Positions 33,993 to 43,659 of a DNA stretch of 64,000 nt are shown piece by piece (position 1 is the stretch's first letter; each line of letters begins with the position of its first letter). The notes under the pieces are model-generated. The model was not told the origin of the DNA. It searched no databases and saw only the letters and a program-made list of their open reading frames with translations. This DNA is from Bacteroidota bacterium. GTDB taxonomy: Bacteria > Bacteroidota > Bacteroidia > Chitinophagales > Chitinophagaceae. Made by a program: the position numbers and the translations under genes. The stretch spans positions 1 to 64,000 of the forward strand of contig JAFDXP010000078.1 in NCBI GenBank assembly GCA_018267875.1. The letters run 5' to 3'.

Positions 33993-34736
33993 TTATTGTT
34001 TGTTCATCAGGCGCAAAACTTTTTCAATGTCTTCTGGTGTATCTATACAATGGCTGTCAAATTGTGTAATGGCACACTTGATTTTAAACCCATTTTCAAG
34101 CCATCGTAATTGCTCTAAAGACTCGGCTTTTTCTAAAGATGAAACCGGCAATTGGGTAATTTGTTCCAAGATGTCCGTTCGATAAGCATACATGCCTACG
34201 TGCCTATAATACGAATGATGTTCATGCCAATTTTTAAGGTCAACACCTTTTATATATGGTATAACCGCTCTACTGAAATAAAGAGCCTCCATGCGATGGT
34301 TTAGCGTAACTTTTACTTCGCCAAAATCAAACAACACTTCAGGGTCATTAACTGGAATGATGAGTGTTGCCAATTCAGTGTTTGCATCTTGCAAAACGGT
34401 TGCCAGTGTGTCTATTTGAGAAGGGTCAATATAGGGTTCATCACCTTGAATATTGATCACATATTGAGCGTTGATACTTATTTGTCTTAATGCATCCCAA
34501 CATCTATCCGTACCGCTTGGATGACCTGACTGGGTCATCACAACATTTCCGCCAAAGTGCTGTACATGGTCAAAAATACGGACATCATCTGTTGCAACAA
34601 CTACTTGATTTAATGATTTGCTCAGAGATGCTTGAGTATAAACTCGTTCAATCATAGACTTACCTTCAATTTTGATCAAAGGCTTACCCGGAAAGCGTGT
34701 TGAAGCATATCGGGCAGGGATAATTCCAACAATCAT
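33993..34736 (-). CDS. kdsB: 3-deoxy-manno-octulosonate cytidylyltransferase
   Basis: 247 residues. Activates Kdo with CTP to CMP-Kdo for lipopolysaccharide inner core. Start IIPARYASTRFPGKPL (nucleotide-binding signature), then VVVATDD and NIQGDEPYI, with a C-terminal SLEQLRWLENGF segment, all matching KdsB. Its ATG overlaps the stop of the preceding HAD phosphatase gene by four bases, so the two Kdo enzymes are coupled. Confidence 0.96.
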   Translation of the reverse strand: MIVGIIPARYASTRFPGKPLIKIEGKSMIERVYTQASLSKSLNQVVVATDDVRIFDHVQHFGGNVVMTQSGHPSGTDRCWDALRQISINAQYVINIQGDEPYIDPSQIDTLATVLQDANTELATLIIPVNDPEVLFDFGEVKVTLNHRMEALYFSRAVIPYIKGVDLKNWHEHHSYYRHVGMYAYRTDILEQITQLPVSSLEKAESLEQLRWLENGFKIKCAITQFDSHCIDTPEDIEKVLRLMNKQ

Positions 34737-35416
34737 ATTAGCTGTTTAGATATAGTTGAGTTAATACTGGTAAAAAATTCAGGCTCTGTTAATTGGCGTA
34801 ATTGTAAGTAGCGTTGATAAGTTTCCGTAAAGTTAATTCTATGATGAAGTGTATCGTCAAATTGTCCACCGAGGTGCATCAATAATTCTGCTATTTCTCG
34901 TACAGCATATTGCCCGCCATTTCCGAATGTAAGGTAATCTACCAGCTTATTTCTTATAGCATAGTCTGTCAGTAAAGAACTACCCGATCTATTAACCATA
35001 AAGCGAAGGCTAATTTTGGCTGCTACAGAAAAATCAAGTACATCATCAAAGGCAAATACAATCTCGTTATGTTTAATTCCTTTTGTGTGGCAAATATGAT
35101 CTAAGGCTTCTGTTTTAAACTTGATTCCGCTATATACTGCATCAAATTTTTCACGTCGGGCAAGGGATTGTGCCGCTGTATTATTCTCTCCGGAAATAAT
35201 GAAAACTTTGGGTAATCTTCCAGTTCGTAAATAATGGTTAAAACGTAACAAATTTGTCCCCATAGAATCAATTTCATTAAAAGGACTACTGCCATTTTCA
35301 TTTTTTTCTCCTCTATTAAATACACCATCCCAATCGAAGATATATGCGCTGACTGTCCTTAGTTTTTCTCTTATAATAGTAGGCTCAGTAAGAAATGTAC
35401 CCTTAAAATGTTCCAT
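34733..35416 (-). CDS. HAD phosphatase, KdsC-like (Kdo-8-phosphate phosphatase)
   Basis: 227 residues. HAD motif I is FDWDGVFNRGE (the KdsC-type DxDGV), motif II FIISGENN and motif IV FAFDDVLDF. KdsC removes phosphate from Kdo-8-P just before KdsB acts, and the four-base overlap with kdsB supports that role. The protein is longer than typical KdsC (about 170-190 residues) by a C-terminal extension of unknown role, so specificity is inferred from context. Confidence 0.78.
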   Translation of the reverse strand: MEHFKGTFLTEPTIIREKLRTVSAYIFDWDGVFNRGEKNENGSSPFNEIDSMGTNLLRFNHYLRTGRLPKVFIISGENNTAAQSLARREKFDAVYSGIKFKTEALDHICHTKGIKHNEIVFAFDDVLDFSVAAKISLRFMVNRSGSSLLTDYAIRNKLVDYLTFGNGGQYAVREIAELLMHLGGQFDDTLHHRINFTETYQRYLQLRQLTEPEFFTSINSTISKQLI

Positions 35417-35550
35417 AGTATTGCTTTTTTCTGATCATATTTTTTTAAAGGATAGAAATTGAACAAACTGTAATAGAAAAATAGCTTTCTAAAACATTGT
35501 TGTAATTCTACGCTACGAAATTAACCTTTCAGGCTACGAATAGCGTTCTG

Positions 35551-35586
35551 ATTAACAAAAAAGCGTCTCGAATATTCGGACGCTTT
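35551..35586 (-). terminator. Intrinsic terminator after the transaldolase-CBS gene
   Basis: AAAGCGTC (35560-35567) and GACGCTTT (35579-35586) form a stem extended by an inner CGAA/TTCG pairing. On the minus strand TTTTGTTAAT follows. It begins 25 bases after the stop at 35611, separating this gene from kdsC-kdsB. The remainder of 35417-35610 holds no gene. Confidence 0.7.
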
Positions 35587-35610
35587 CTGTTTTAGAAAAT
35601 AGAATTATTC

Positions 35611-36624
35611 CTAAAGCGCATCTAAATCTTGAATGTCCAACATACCAACCGGTTTACCATTTTCTGTAATCAAAATAGTGTCAACATTTGTCTTTTTAAA
35701 TAGTAAATGTGCATCGTTTAATAAGGCAGATGTTTCAATACTGATGGGGCTTTTATATTCCATATCGCCCATCTTCTTATTTAGAATATTTTCGCCATCT
35801 TGTTGTAACAAACGACGGATATCACCATCGGTAAATACACCTTTTAAGGAGCCGTCCCCGTTCACTACTGTTACTGCACCAAAGCCATATTCAGTCATTT
35901 TGATGATAGCTTCTTTCAAATTAGTATCAGCTTTCACAATGGGATTTACGCCATTAGCTGCTTCACCAACTCGAACAGTCATTAATCTGGTATCTTGAAG
36001 GAATTGTTCCGTTCCAATTGTTGTGAAATTATTTTCTGTCAAGCTTTTCAGCACTTTTAGCGGAACAGTAATTGTGTGCACACCAATATTAATAGCATTG
36101 CGTACATGTTCTGCATGTCTAACTGAAGAAAACATAATTTTCGTATTGTAACCATACTGATAAACAGCATTTACGCATTGTTCAACTAAAGCAAGAGCAT
36201 CATGTCCTTGATCTTGCAAACGCCCAACTAAGGGACATACGTATGTTGCTCCGGCGTGCATAGCCATGTATGCTTGTTGCAGTGTATATACAAGGTGTAC
36301 ATTTACTAATAAGCCTTCTTTTCGCAACAAATAACAAGCACGTGTTCCTTCAAGAGAAACAGGTATTTTAAAAACCGTGCGCTGCGGATCAAGACCCAAA
36401 TCTAATTGGCGTTTTGCTTCTGCTACTACATCTTCTGCCGTTTTGCCTAATGCCTCAATTTGCAATACAGGAACCATTTTCGATAGCTTGACGATCGTAC
36501 CGTCAATATCTGTAATGCCTTCACGTTGCATAAAGGTTGGTGTGGTAGTCAGTCCATTTAAGTAGCCTAGTTTGAAACCTTCTTCAATTTCTTTAAGATT
36601 GGCGGAGTCAAGATATAATTCCAT
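35611..36624 (-). CDS. Transaldolase / fructose-6-phosphate aldolase-like domain fused to two KdsD-type CBS domains
   Basis: 337 residues. Residues 1-215 are a TalC/FSA-type barrel: MELYLDSA (Asp6), FKIP with the Schiff-base Lys86, and FSSVRHAEHV. Two normally conserved active-site positions differ: TTNP reads TTTP (Thr28, codon ACA) and the NVT segment reads NVH. Residues about 225-337 are two CBS repeats (GVFTDGDIRRLLQ; GKPVGMLDIQDLDAL) very like those at the C terminus of arabinose-5-phosphate isomerase KdsD. The Kdo genes kdsC-kdsB lie 200 bases downstream. I infer a sugar-phosphate aldolase, or a non-catalytic derivative, regulated by a nucleotide or CMP-Kdo through CBS. The reaction is not proven. 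Confidence 0.85.
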   Translation of the reverse strand: MELYLDSANLKEIEEGFKLGYLNGLTTTPTFMQREGITDIDGTIVKLSKMVPVLQIEALGKTAEDVVAEAKRQLDLGLDPQRTVFKIPVSLEGTRACYLLRKEGLLVNVHLVYTLQQAYMAMHAGATYVCPLVGRLQDQGHDALALVEQCVNAVYQYGYNTKIMFSSVRHAEHVRNAINIGVHTITVPLKVLKSLTENNFTTIGTEQFLQDTRLMTVRVGEAANGVNPIVKADTNLKEAIIKMTEYGFGAVTVVNGDGSLKGVFTDGDIRRLLQQDGENILNKKMGDMEYKSPISIETSALLNDAHLLFKKTNVDTILITENGKPVGMLDIQDLDAL

Positions 36625-36681
36625 GATAAACTATAAGTGAAAAAGTGAAAATCATTACACCTTTTGGCGCAATTAGGAGTG

Positions 36682-36689
36682 CAAAGGTA
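36682..36689 (-). promoter_or_regulatory. Candidate -7 element for the transaldolase-CBS gene
   Basis: TACCTTTG then CACTCC on the minus strand, the same octamer as upstream of ung and the porin gene. Transcription would start near 36676, giving a leader of about 50 bases. Confidence 0.5.
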
Positions 36690-36826
36690 TAAAGTTGAAA
36701 CATAAATTTTGTGCTTGAAATTCATATGCTTAAAAAAACTCTAAAAGCCTCATTCTGATCAATTGATTAAACTCATCTCTTTCAAACAAATTTTAGTTCA
36801 ATTTTGCAATCGAAAAAAACATCATC

Positions 36827-37417
36827 ATGAATCCATTTAACTCTTGTCAAAATGTACTGACCTATAATCAATATCTATCGCTTACCGAATCACTGTTAGC
36901 AGAAGGCAAAACAACCGGACCCGACCAAAGTGTTGAAATGCTTGAATACACGAGGCTCAATTTGCATCGGATGCGTCGTTGGGACAAAACATTGCAATTG
37001 ATGCCCGAAATTGTTGACATTGCCCATATGCAAGAACATCAAGTATGGTGGGTGATTACCGAACCTTGGTGTGGTGACAGTGCTCAAATTTTGCCATTTA
37101 TCAATGCTATTGCACTTGCCTCTAATGGAAAAATTGTACTCAAAATTATTTTACGAGATGAGCATTTGGATTTAATGGATCAATATTTGACTAATGGTAC
37201 TCGAGGCATTCCTAAATTGATTGCTTTTTCTACTAAGGGCGAACCTTTATTTGTTTGGGGTCCTCGCCCGGGGATAACACAACAAATGGTGATAAAATTA
37301 AAACAGCAACCCGACTATTCCTATGATAAATTAAAAACAGAAATCCACCTTTGGTATAGCAAAAATAAAGGCATTGCTATACAAGATGAGTTCAAAGAAA
37401 TATTGTCAAGAGACTAA
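36827..37417 (+). CDS. Thioredoxin-fold protein with single active-site cysteine
   Basis: 196 residues. A thioredoxin-like core around residues 70-175 has VWWVITEPWCGDSAQILPF, with Cys82 followed by GDS rather than the second Cys of CxxC, plus the cis-Pro turn GTRGIPKLIAF. The monothiol WCGDS motif is seen in a Bacteroidota/Firmicutes thioredoxin-family group of unknown function. No signal peptide, so cytosolic. Monocistronic, convergent with the TMTC-like gene. Confidence 0.85.
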   Translation: MNPFNSCQNVLTYNQYLSLTESLLAEGKTTGPDQSVEMLEYTRLNLHRMRRWDKTLQLMPEIVDIAHMQEHQVWWVITEPWCGDSAQILPFINAIALASNGKIVLKIILRDEHLDLMDQYLTNGTRGIPKLIAFSTKGEPLFVWGPRPGITQQMVIKLKQQPDYSYDKLKTEIHLWYSKNKGIAIQDEFKEILSRD

Positions 37418-37448
37418 TTTTTTTGATGTACCGCTTCCAAAAGAATAA

Positions 37449-39143
37449 TTATGGAAGCTGATTTGCTTGCTGAATTAATTGTTGAGGAACAGAAAAACCT
37501 CTGCGCTTCATAGCTTCAATTTGGTGTAAACTATTTTGCTTTTCGTGCATTTCTAAATAAAGAAGTAACAAATTGTTGTTTGCTGGAGAATTCATGGAGT
37601 CGCGTGTCAGATAACGTTCTAAATGCTTAGTTGCTCCTTTATAGTCTTGCTTTTTATGGCTAACTTGAGCCAAATAAAAATCACATTCATAGTAGTCAGA
37701 AGTCTTTTGCTCTTTTAAGAAATACTTTTCTGACTCTAGGACAGAATCTTGATTTTGAAGCATTACACCATAGTAATAATTTAGGTATTTTTCATTCGGG
37801 TTCAGTTGGTAAGCTCTTCGCATCATGGCGTAACCAGTTGGTTTGTCTTCTACTCTTGCACCATACATCATGACTGCATAAGCAGAATGTGGTGAGGTTT
37901 CTTCGGCTTGAGTCCAAAAGGTAAGAGGGTCTTTAAAAAATTGTTGATGGCGATAGTTTATTATTCCTAAGACAACCACCAAGATACTTACTATCCATAT
38001 CAAGCTTTTATCGTTTTTCGGACGAGTGAATAATGCTGTTTGAGATAGCACCAACAAAATCCCAATAATGGGTAAATATAACCGATGCTCAAATGTTTGT
38101 TGATTGATTTTTTCTGGTAGAATGAGAAGGGGTAATAAAAAAACAAAGAACCATATAAATCCGGCAATGACGGTTCGCTTATCAATATATTTTGACCCGA
38201 GCAAAAGTGCAATAAGCAAAGCAATAGCAAACAAACCATAAATATTTGAAGTGTCTTGCTGGATAGGGAATACGCTGAGATTAAAGGGTAAAAATATTTT
38301 CCCCAGATATTGCCAAATGATGGGAAACTTAGTAAAAAAACTATGGAAAATATTTCCCCAATCTATGGCTTCGTGTTTTATGGATGCAGATGCCCGTGCA
38401 ATCAAGTAAATAGACGCTGCACCTATCCAAATTAAGGCTTGTCCTACTAATCGTTTCGAGTTCCATCGTTCATCAAATAGCAACCATAAAATGACACCTA
38501 AAGCTAAAGGTGCAAAAATGGATGTTTCTTTAGTAAACAATGCCATCAGCAGGGACAATGCGGAAACGATTAACCACTTTATTCCATTGCCTTTTGTAAA
38601 TCTAATACTGGAAATAAAAAATGACAAAACAAAAACAGACATCAAAGTATCATTCCGCCCCGGAATCCAAGCAACAGCTTGAGATAACACAGGATGAATG
38701 GCAAACACCATTGCCATTAAGAATGCAGTTAATTGTTTTAGTTTCAGCTCTTTAAAAAAATAATAAACCAATGCCACATTCATCATGTGAAAAAGGATAT
38801 TAACAACATGATATCCCATGACCTCTTCCCCACTCAGCTGATAATTTAGAATCATCGAGATTAAAAAAATGGGGCGATAATAAGTGTCGTTTTTAGGATC
38901 GAAAACACCGCGTGTAAAAGAATTTAAAACATTTGACCATTGCTCATTAAAAGAACGAAAGTCGCGAACAAAAATGCTGTCATCTAACTCTGTGAATCCA
39001 AAATACAAACTGGTAGAATACACCATAACAACAGCCAGCATGAGCCATAGAACTGGATATTTGATTAAAAAATCTGGTTTGACTACGGCACTTGATTGAG
39101 GCTGCTTAACAGGTATAATTATTTTTTTATTTTGCTTACTCAT
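37449..39143 (-). CDS. Polytopic membrane protein with C-terminal TPRs, TMTC/GT-C glycosyltransferase-like
   Basis: 564 residues with about ten or more membrane helices in the first 400 residues, then TPR-like helices (about 420-555: YAVMMYGARVEDKPTGYAMM, LNPNEKYLNYYYG). The first periplasmic loop has ELDDSIFVRD, an acidic pair as in GT-C transferases, followed by YYRPIFLISMIL and HPVLSQAVAWIPGRNDTL, a segment characteristic of TMTC/O-mannosyltransferase-like proteins. A lipid-linked sugar transferase of the inner membrane is inferred; donor and acceptor unknown. It is 56 bases after mntH on the same strand. Confidence 0.75.
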   Translation of the reverse strand: MSKQNKKIIIPVKQPQSSAVVKPDFLIKYPVLWLMLAVVMVYSTSLYFGFTELDDSIFVRDFRSFNEQWSNVLNSFTRGVFDPKNDTYYRPIFLISMILNYQLSGEEVMGYHVVNILFHMMNVALVYYFFKELKLKQLTAFLMAMVFAIHPVLSQAVAWIPGRNDTLMSVFVLSFFISSIRFTKGNGIKWLIVSALSLLMALFTKETSIFAPLALGVILWLLFDERWNSKRLVGQALIWIGAASIYLIARASASIKHEAIDWGNIFHSFFTKFPIIWQYLGKIFLPFNLSVFPIQQDTSNIYGLFAIALLIALLLGSKYIDKRTVIAGFIWFFVFLLPLLILPEKINQQTFEHRLYLPIIGILLVLSQTALFTRPKNDKSLIWIVSILVVVLGIINYRHQQFFKDPLTFWTQAEETSPHSAYAVMMYGARVEDKPTGYAMMRRAYQLNPNEKYLNYYYGVMLQNQDSVLESEKYFLKEQKTSDYYECDFYLAQVSHKKQDYKGATKHLERYLTRDSMNSPANNNLLLLYLEMHEKQNSLHQIEAMKRRGFSVPQQLIQQANQLP

Positions 39144-39199
39144 GCTATATTGAATGAGATAAATGAATAGTCAGAAAAATTTTGATCCTTACAAAAACA

Positions 39200-41068
39200 T
39201 TACTTAGCGATAAAGATTGGAACGGTTACCAAATGACGAACGCGATTGATAGTTTCGCCCAACACAAAATCCTTAATTGCTTTATGTCCATGACTACCTA
39301 ATATTAGCAAATCAGCCTCGCTTTCTTTTACTAAACGAGCGATTTCTCCGGAGCGATTTCTATACCCAAGTACTGCATCTGCTTTATGCTGATATTGTTC
39401 AAAAAATTGAACATACGCTGCCAACATTTTTCGGTCTTCCCGTGTTTCATAATCTTCACTATTTGCACCAATCAATTTAGCGGACGCGCTTTCCACAACA
39501 TGGATCAACACAAACTCAGTGTCTGGATTGGCAAATTGAAGTGCATACTGAATAACGGTTTTATCCTTGTGGCTAAAGTCTAAAGCAAGCGCAATCTTTC
39601 TAAAGTTTGAAGTATGAATTGTGTTTAGCTCTTCCATAATTACATCATTATGAATTCGACTTTCAGCTTGTTTTCTGCGTAAGAAAAGTGGATAAACGAA
39701 AGTAATAATCAACAAAAGTATTAGCCCTATTTCAGTTCCGATAATTATGAACTTTACCGCAACTGAATTTGTACGATGAAGCCATTCTAAAGCTGTTTCA
39801 TATACCAATTTAAGATTTAGTGAAACTATTACAATTGCAATAAGCCAACCGGCAAGTTTTGTTTTTTTATTGATGGCAAATATGCCCATATTCTTTTTGT
39901 CACTCACAAAATGTATGAGCGGAATAACGGCAAAGGCAAGCTGCATACTGAGCAACACCTGGCTGAACACCAACATCTCATCTACCATACCATCTCCAAA
40001 ATAAAGGATTGTTAACACTGCCGGAACTATAGCTAACAAACGAGTAAGCAACCTTCGTGCCCAAGGGTTCATTCGTAAGCGTAAATAGCCTTCCATCACA
40101 ATTTGACCAGCAAGCGTACCTGTAACAGTAGAACTTTGTCCAGCAGCAATCAAGGCAATAGCAAAAAGATGAGAAGCCCATTTACTACCCATCAGTGGAG
40201 CCAGTAATTGATGAGCATCACCTAATGAGGCAACCGTTGTGTGCCCACTTTTAAAAAAAACTGCTGCCGCTAAAATCAAAATAGCTGCATTGACAAAAAA
40301 AGCTGCGTTTAAGGCTATCACGCTATCCCAAACATTCAGACGTATTGCTCTTCGGATAGACACATCATCCCGATTGATTTTTCGGGTCTGTACTAATGCA
40401 GAATGTAAGTATAAATTGTGTGGCATTACCGTTGCACCTATGATGCCAATGGCAATGTATAGTGCTGTAAAATTGGGTAAAGAAGGAATAAACCCTCGTG
40501 CTATTTCTTGCATGTCGGGTTTTGCCAAAAAAATCTCGACCATAAAACAAACACTAATTATGGCTATCAAAGCAATTATAAAAGCCTCCATTTTTCTCAT
40601 ACCAAGGCGTTGCAGGTAGAGTAGCAAAATAGTATCCAGCAAAGTGATGCAAACACCCCATAAAAGTGGAATGCCAAGCAATAAGTTCAACCCTACTGCC
40701 ATGCCCAACACTTCTGCTAAATCACAAGCGGCAATAGCTATTTCAGCTAAGATATAAAGAATGAAATTGACACCTCGTGGATAAGTTTCTCTGTTACACT
40801 GAGCTAAATCACGCCCTAAAACAATTCCTAAACGAGCACTGAGAGATTGTAGCAAGAGTGCCATCAAATTACTCATCAATAATACCCAAATCAAGGTGTA
40901 GCCAAATTGACTTCCCCCCGCCAAATCAGTTGCCCAATTGCCCGGATCCATATAACCTACGCTAATTAAATAGGCTGGTCCAAAAAAGGCTGCTATTCGT
41001 CGCCAACCTTTATTTGAAGCTGAAGGATCAATACTTTCGTGAACATCATGAAGCGATTTGTGGGTCAT
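39200..41068 (-). CDS. mntH: Nramp divalent metal transporter with C-terminal UspA domain
   Basis: 622 residues from ATG 41068; the longer TTG start at 41116 would add 16 residues overlapping the YfhO gene and is unlikely. The Nramp core (about 25-440, 11-12 helices) has the metal-binding DPGNWATD (41-48) and GATVMPHNLYLHS motifs, as in proton-coupled Mn(II)/Fe(II) importers. Residues about 485-622 form a universal stress protein domain (RKIALALDFSHKDKTVI ... LLILGSHGHKAIKDFVLG) with the GxxGH(x)9G ATP-binding-like pattern. The fusion suggests nucleotide-linked control of metal uptake. Confidence 0.92.
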   Translation of the reverse strand: MTHKSLHDVHESIDPSASNKGWRRIAAFFGPAYLISVGYMDPGNWATDLAGGSQFGYTLIWVLLMSNLMALLLQSLSARLGIVLGRDLAQCNRETYPRGVNFILYILAEIAIAACDLAEVLGMAVGLNLLLGIPLLWGVCITLLDTILLLYLQRLGMRKMEAFIIALIAIISVCFMVEIFLAKPDMQEIARGFIPSLPNFTALYIAIGIIGATVMPHNLYLHSALVQTRKINRDDVSIRRAIRLNVWDSVIALNAAFFVNAAILILAAAVFFKSGHTTVASLGDAHQLLAPLMGSKWASHLFAIALIAAGQSSTVTGTLAGQIVMEGYLRLRMNPWARRLLTRLLAIVPAVLTILYFGDGMVDEMLVFSQVLLSMQLAFAVIPLIHFVSDKKNMGIFAINKKTKLAGWLIAIVIVSLNLKLVYETALEWLHRTNSVAVKFIIIGTEIGLILLLIITFVYPLFLRRKQAESRIHNDVIMEELNTIHTSNFRKIALALDFSHKDKTVIQYALQFANPDTEFVLIHVVESASAKLIGANSEDYETREDRKMLAAYVQFFEQYQHKADAVLGYRNRSGEIARLVKESEADLLILGSHGHKAIKDFVLGETINRVRHLVTVPIFIAK

Positions 41069-41091
41069 ACTGTGGGTGTGGTTAAGAGGAA

Positions 41092-43572
41092 TTACAAATC
41101 GTCGGTAACAGAGCAAGATTCCGGTTCTGTTTGTTTAATTCCGGCATAAATGCCCATACACAAAAGTGCAATCAAAATCAAGCTACTCACCATTGCTACA
41201 TTATTGCCAGTTGTGAAACTTGAAGGGCGGAAATGAAATTCAATTCGCTTACTGTTTGCCGGTACTTTCAATGCCCGAAGAACATAGTTTACTCGTAAGA
41301 TTTCTGCTGGTTTACCATCTATTGTTGCTTCCCAACCATAAGGGTACCAAATATCAGAGAATACAGCCAAGCCATTTTGTGTATTTTGGGATTCAAAGAT
41401 GAGATCATTCAAGCCATATCGCAACAATTTAATTGAAGAGATGCTGTCTTTGCTAAAAGCATAATTATTTAGCTGTGCGTGATAATGGTCGCGAAAAATA
41501 GCTGTACGTTTCGGATCAAATTCATTTGGTACCATTGCTGTATCGCCCAAAGAAGTTGCATGAAGCAAATTCATTTCTTCATCAGCTGTTTTTGCCCATT
41601 TTATATCGTTCACAAACCAAGCATTGCCCAAGGCTGCATTGTTGGGTTGATAAACAGGGCCCTGTTGACCGGCATTAAAGATGATATATTTAGTATTGAG
41701 CATGTTTAGCACTTGTGAATTAAACTTGCCTTGTGTATGTGAACCCCCCATTTGCATGTCAATCAAATCTTGATAGATTTCCATTTTGGCAGGAGAATAT
41801 CCGCCTATACATTTATGGAAGTATGCTTGCACCGCATCATTGTAGGTGTTTTTTGAAAGATCGAGTACCCGATAGTATGGGTCTTTATCTTGCATGATTT
41901 GTTTATCAACAGGACGAGGTTGAAATAATGCTTCGTAATCGGTAGCGTCTTCGTAATTACTTTCTCCTAAAAAATTTTTATCTACCGATATCAAATCAAC
42001 GGCTACTAAAATGCCAATACCGGCAATTAGCATTGTTTTATTTGCTTTAGACTTGATGAATACCCAAATTAATCCTGCGGCAAGTATGATAAACACGGCA
42101 CTGGTTAATCCGCTCTTAGTTGCCAAGCTTGCACGGTCATTTTTTAAAGCACCCATGATTTGTTGTGGTAATTGAGCATCATTTGTTGGGTTGGAGAAAT
42201 CAAAAAATAGACTACCGCCGAAGCCAAGTAAAATACAAATACCGGCAGTGATACCTGCTGCTACTTTCAACTTTTTAAGTACTTCCTCCTCTGAAATTTT
42301 CTTTCTTAAAATTTCAGACAAACCCCAAATTCCTACTAATGGAAAAAGTAATTGTGGCACCACTAAGATCATTGTAGGAGTACGAAACTTATTGTACATC
42401 GGTAAATGATCGAACAGCCAATAGTTAAGCCCTGCAAAGTTTTTACCCCAAGACATCATAATAGTTAAAACGCAAACAGAAAGAATCCACCATTTATGCG
42501 AACTACGAATCACCATCATGCCTAACACAAAGAGAAAACAAACAATAGCACCAAAATATACTGGTCCGGAAACAAAAGGCTGAGGACCCCAATACATCGG
42601 AATTGCTGATGCCTGAGAACCTACCATCGCCTCCGTTTCAGGAGCTTTGTCAATTGGCATACTGGATGAACCTCCATACAGATTAGGTATCAACAAGCAA
42701 AACGTTTCACCAATACCATTGCTCCATTGAAAAGCATAATCTTTATCTAATCCGCCTGCCTTTTTGTTTGCATCGTGATTGATAGTCAGTTCGCTTTCAC
42801 CTCCACGCATGGTTGTCTTAGCATATTCTTTGGTAGTGAGAATGGAAGCCATACTTGTTCCTAAACCAATGCCGGCAATGATACCAGAAAGCAGCGTTGC
42901 GACAATAAATTGTTTGAAATTTCCCTTATTTTGAAGGATTGATATCAATTTACCAATCCAATAAAAACCCAGCATGATGAAGGCGTAGTACAAAACCTGA
43001 TAGTGATTGGTGCCTACTAACAGAGCCATTGAAATACCCAACAAAGCCGCTCCAGTCAACCATTTTCCTCTAAAGACCATGATAACACCGGCAAAAACAG
43101 CAGGCATATAACCAATGGCAAGCATTTTTGTGTCATGTCCGGCACTGATTATTACAACATTGTAGGTTGCAAAGGCATAAGCTACGCTGCCAATCAACGC
43201 TAACCAACGATCAATTTTCATAACAAGCATCAGCACATAAAAACAAAGCATAGCCAGAAAAAGAAAATGTGCCGGCTTTGCTAAAAAGCCCGTCAGCACA
43301 GTTTGCAAGTGTCCTACATAATTTTTGTTTTCAGGAATACCAATGGTGTAGTTAGGCATTCCGCCAAACATGCTATTTGTCCAAAGCGGATTGATACCGG
43401 TACTGTCGTGATAGGCTTCGGTTTCATGATACATGGCCTTCCACGAAATGTTATCATGTTGACTAAGAACCTTTCCTTGAAGGGCGGGATAACAATATAA
43501 AAGTGCTAAAGCTGCAAAACCGATGATGATATAAACATGCGGAAGTAACTTTTTAAAATCGAAAGACTGCAT
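41092..43572 (-). CDS. YfhO family polytopic membrane protein
   Basis: 826 residues with about 12 or more membrane helices in the first 530 residues (starting at about 12-29) followed by a long extracytoplasmic part and a final helix near 790-812. Family-like segments: QHDNISWKAMYHETEAYH, MFGGMPNY, and the C-terminal GWEATIDGKPAEILRVNYVL. YfhO-type proteins are linked to glycosylation of cell-wall or lipoteichoic polymers in Gram-positives; the Bacteroidota role is unclear. It lies 23 bases upstream of mntH. Confidence 0.85.
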   Translation of the reverse strand: MQSFDFKKLLPHVYIIIGFAALALLYCYPALQGKVLSQHDNISWKAMYHETEAYHDSTGINPLWTNSMFGGMPNYTIGIPENKNYVGHLQTVLTGFLAKPAHFLFLAMLCFYVLMLVMKIDRWLALIGSVAYAFATYNVVIISAGHDTKMLAIGYMPAVFAGVIMVFRGKWLTGAALLGISMALLVGTNHYQVLYYAFIMLGFYWIGKLISILQNKGNFKQFIVATLLSGIIAGIGLGTSMASILTTKEYAKTTMRGGESELTINHDANKKAGGLDKDYAFQWSNGIGETFCLLIPNLYGGSSSMPIDKAPETEAMVGSQASAIPMYWGPQPFVSGPVYFGAIVCFLFVLGMMVIRSSHKWWILSVCVLTIMMSWGKNFAGLNYWLFDHLPMYNKFRTPTMILVVPQLLFPLVGIWGLSEILRKKISEEEVLKKLKVAAGITAGICILLGFGGSLFFDFSNPTNDAQLPQQIMGALKNDRASLATKSGLTSAVFIILAAGLIWVFIKSKANKTMLIAGIGILVAVDLISVDKNFLGESNYEDATDYEALFQPRPVDKQIMQDKDPYYRVLDLSKNTYNDAVQAYFHKCIGGYSPAKMEIYQDLIDMQMGGSHTQGKFNSQVLNMLNTKYIIFNAGQQGPVYQPNNAALGNAWFVNDIKWAKTADEEMNLLHATSLGDTAMVPNEFDPKRTAIFRDHYHAQLNNYAFSKDSISSIKLLRYGLNDLIFESQNTQNGLAVFSDIWYPYGWEATIDGKPAEILRVNYVLRALKVPANSKRIEFHFRPSSFTTGNNVAMVSSLILIALLCMGIYAGIKQTEPESCSVTDDL

Positions 43573-43590
43573 AGAATATTATTGAAGAAA

Positions 43591-43598
43591 CAAAAATA
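43591..43598 (-). promoter_or_regulatory. Candidate -7 element for yfhO-like gene
   Basis: TATTTTTG on the minus strand, matching TAnnTTTG, 18 bases before the ATG at 43572. No clear -33 box. It suggests that this gene and mntH are transcribed independently of the large outer-membrane gene upstream. Confidence 0.45.
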
Positions 43599-43659
43599 AC
43601 AGTTCTGTTTACTAAGCGAAATTGAATTTAACTGATTAGCCTCGAATGTAGATGATACG

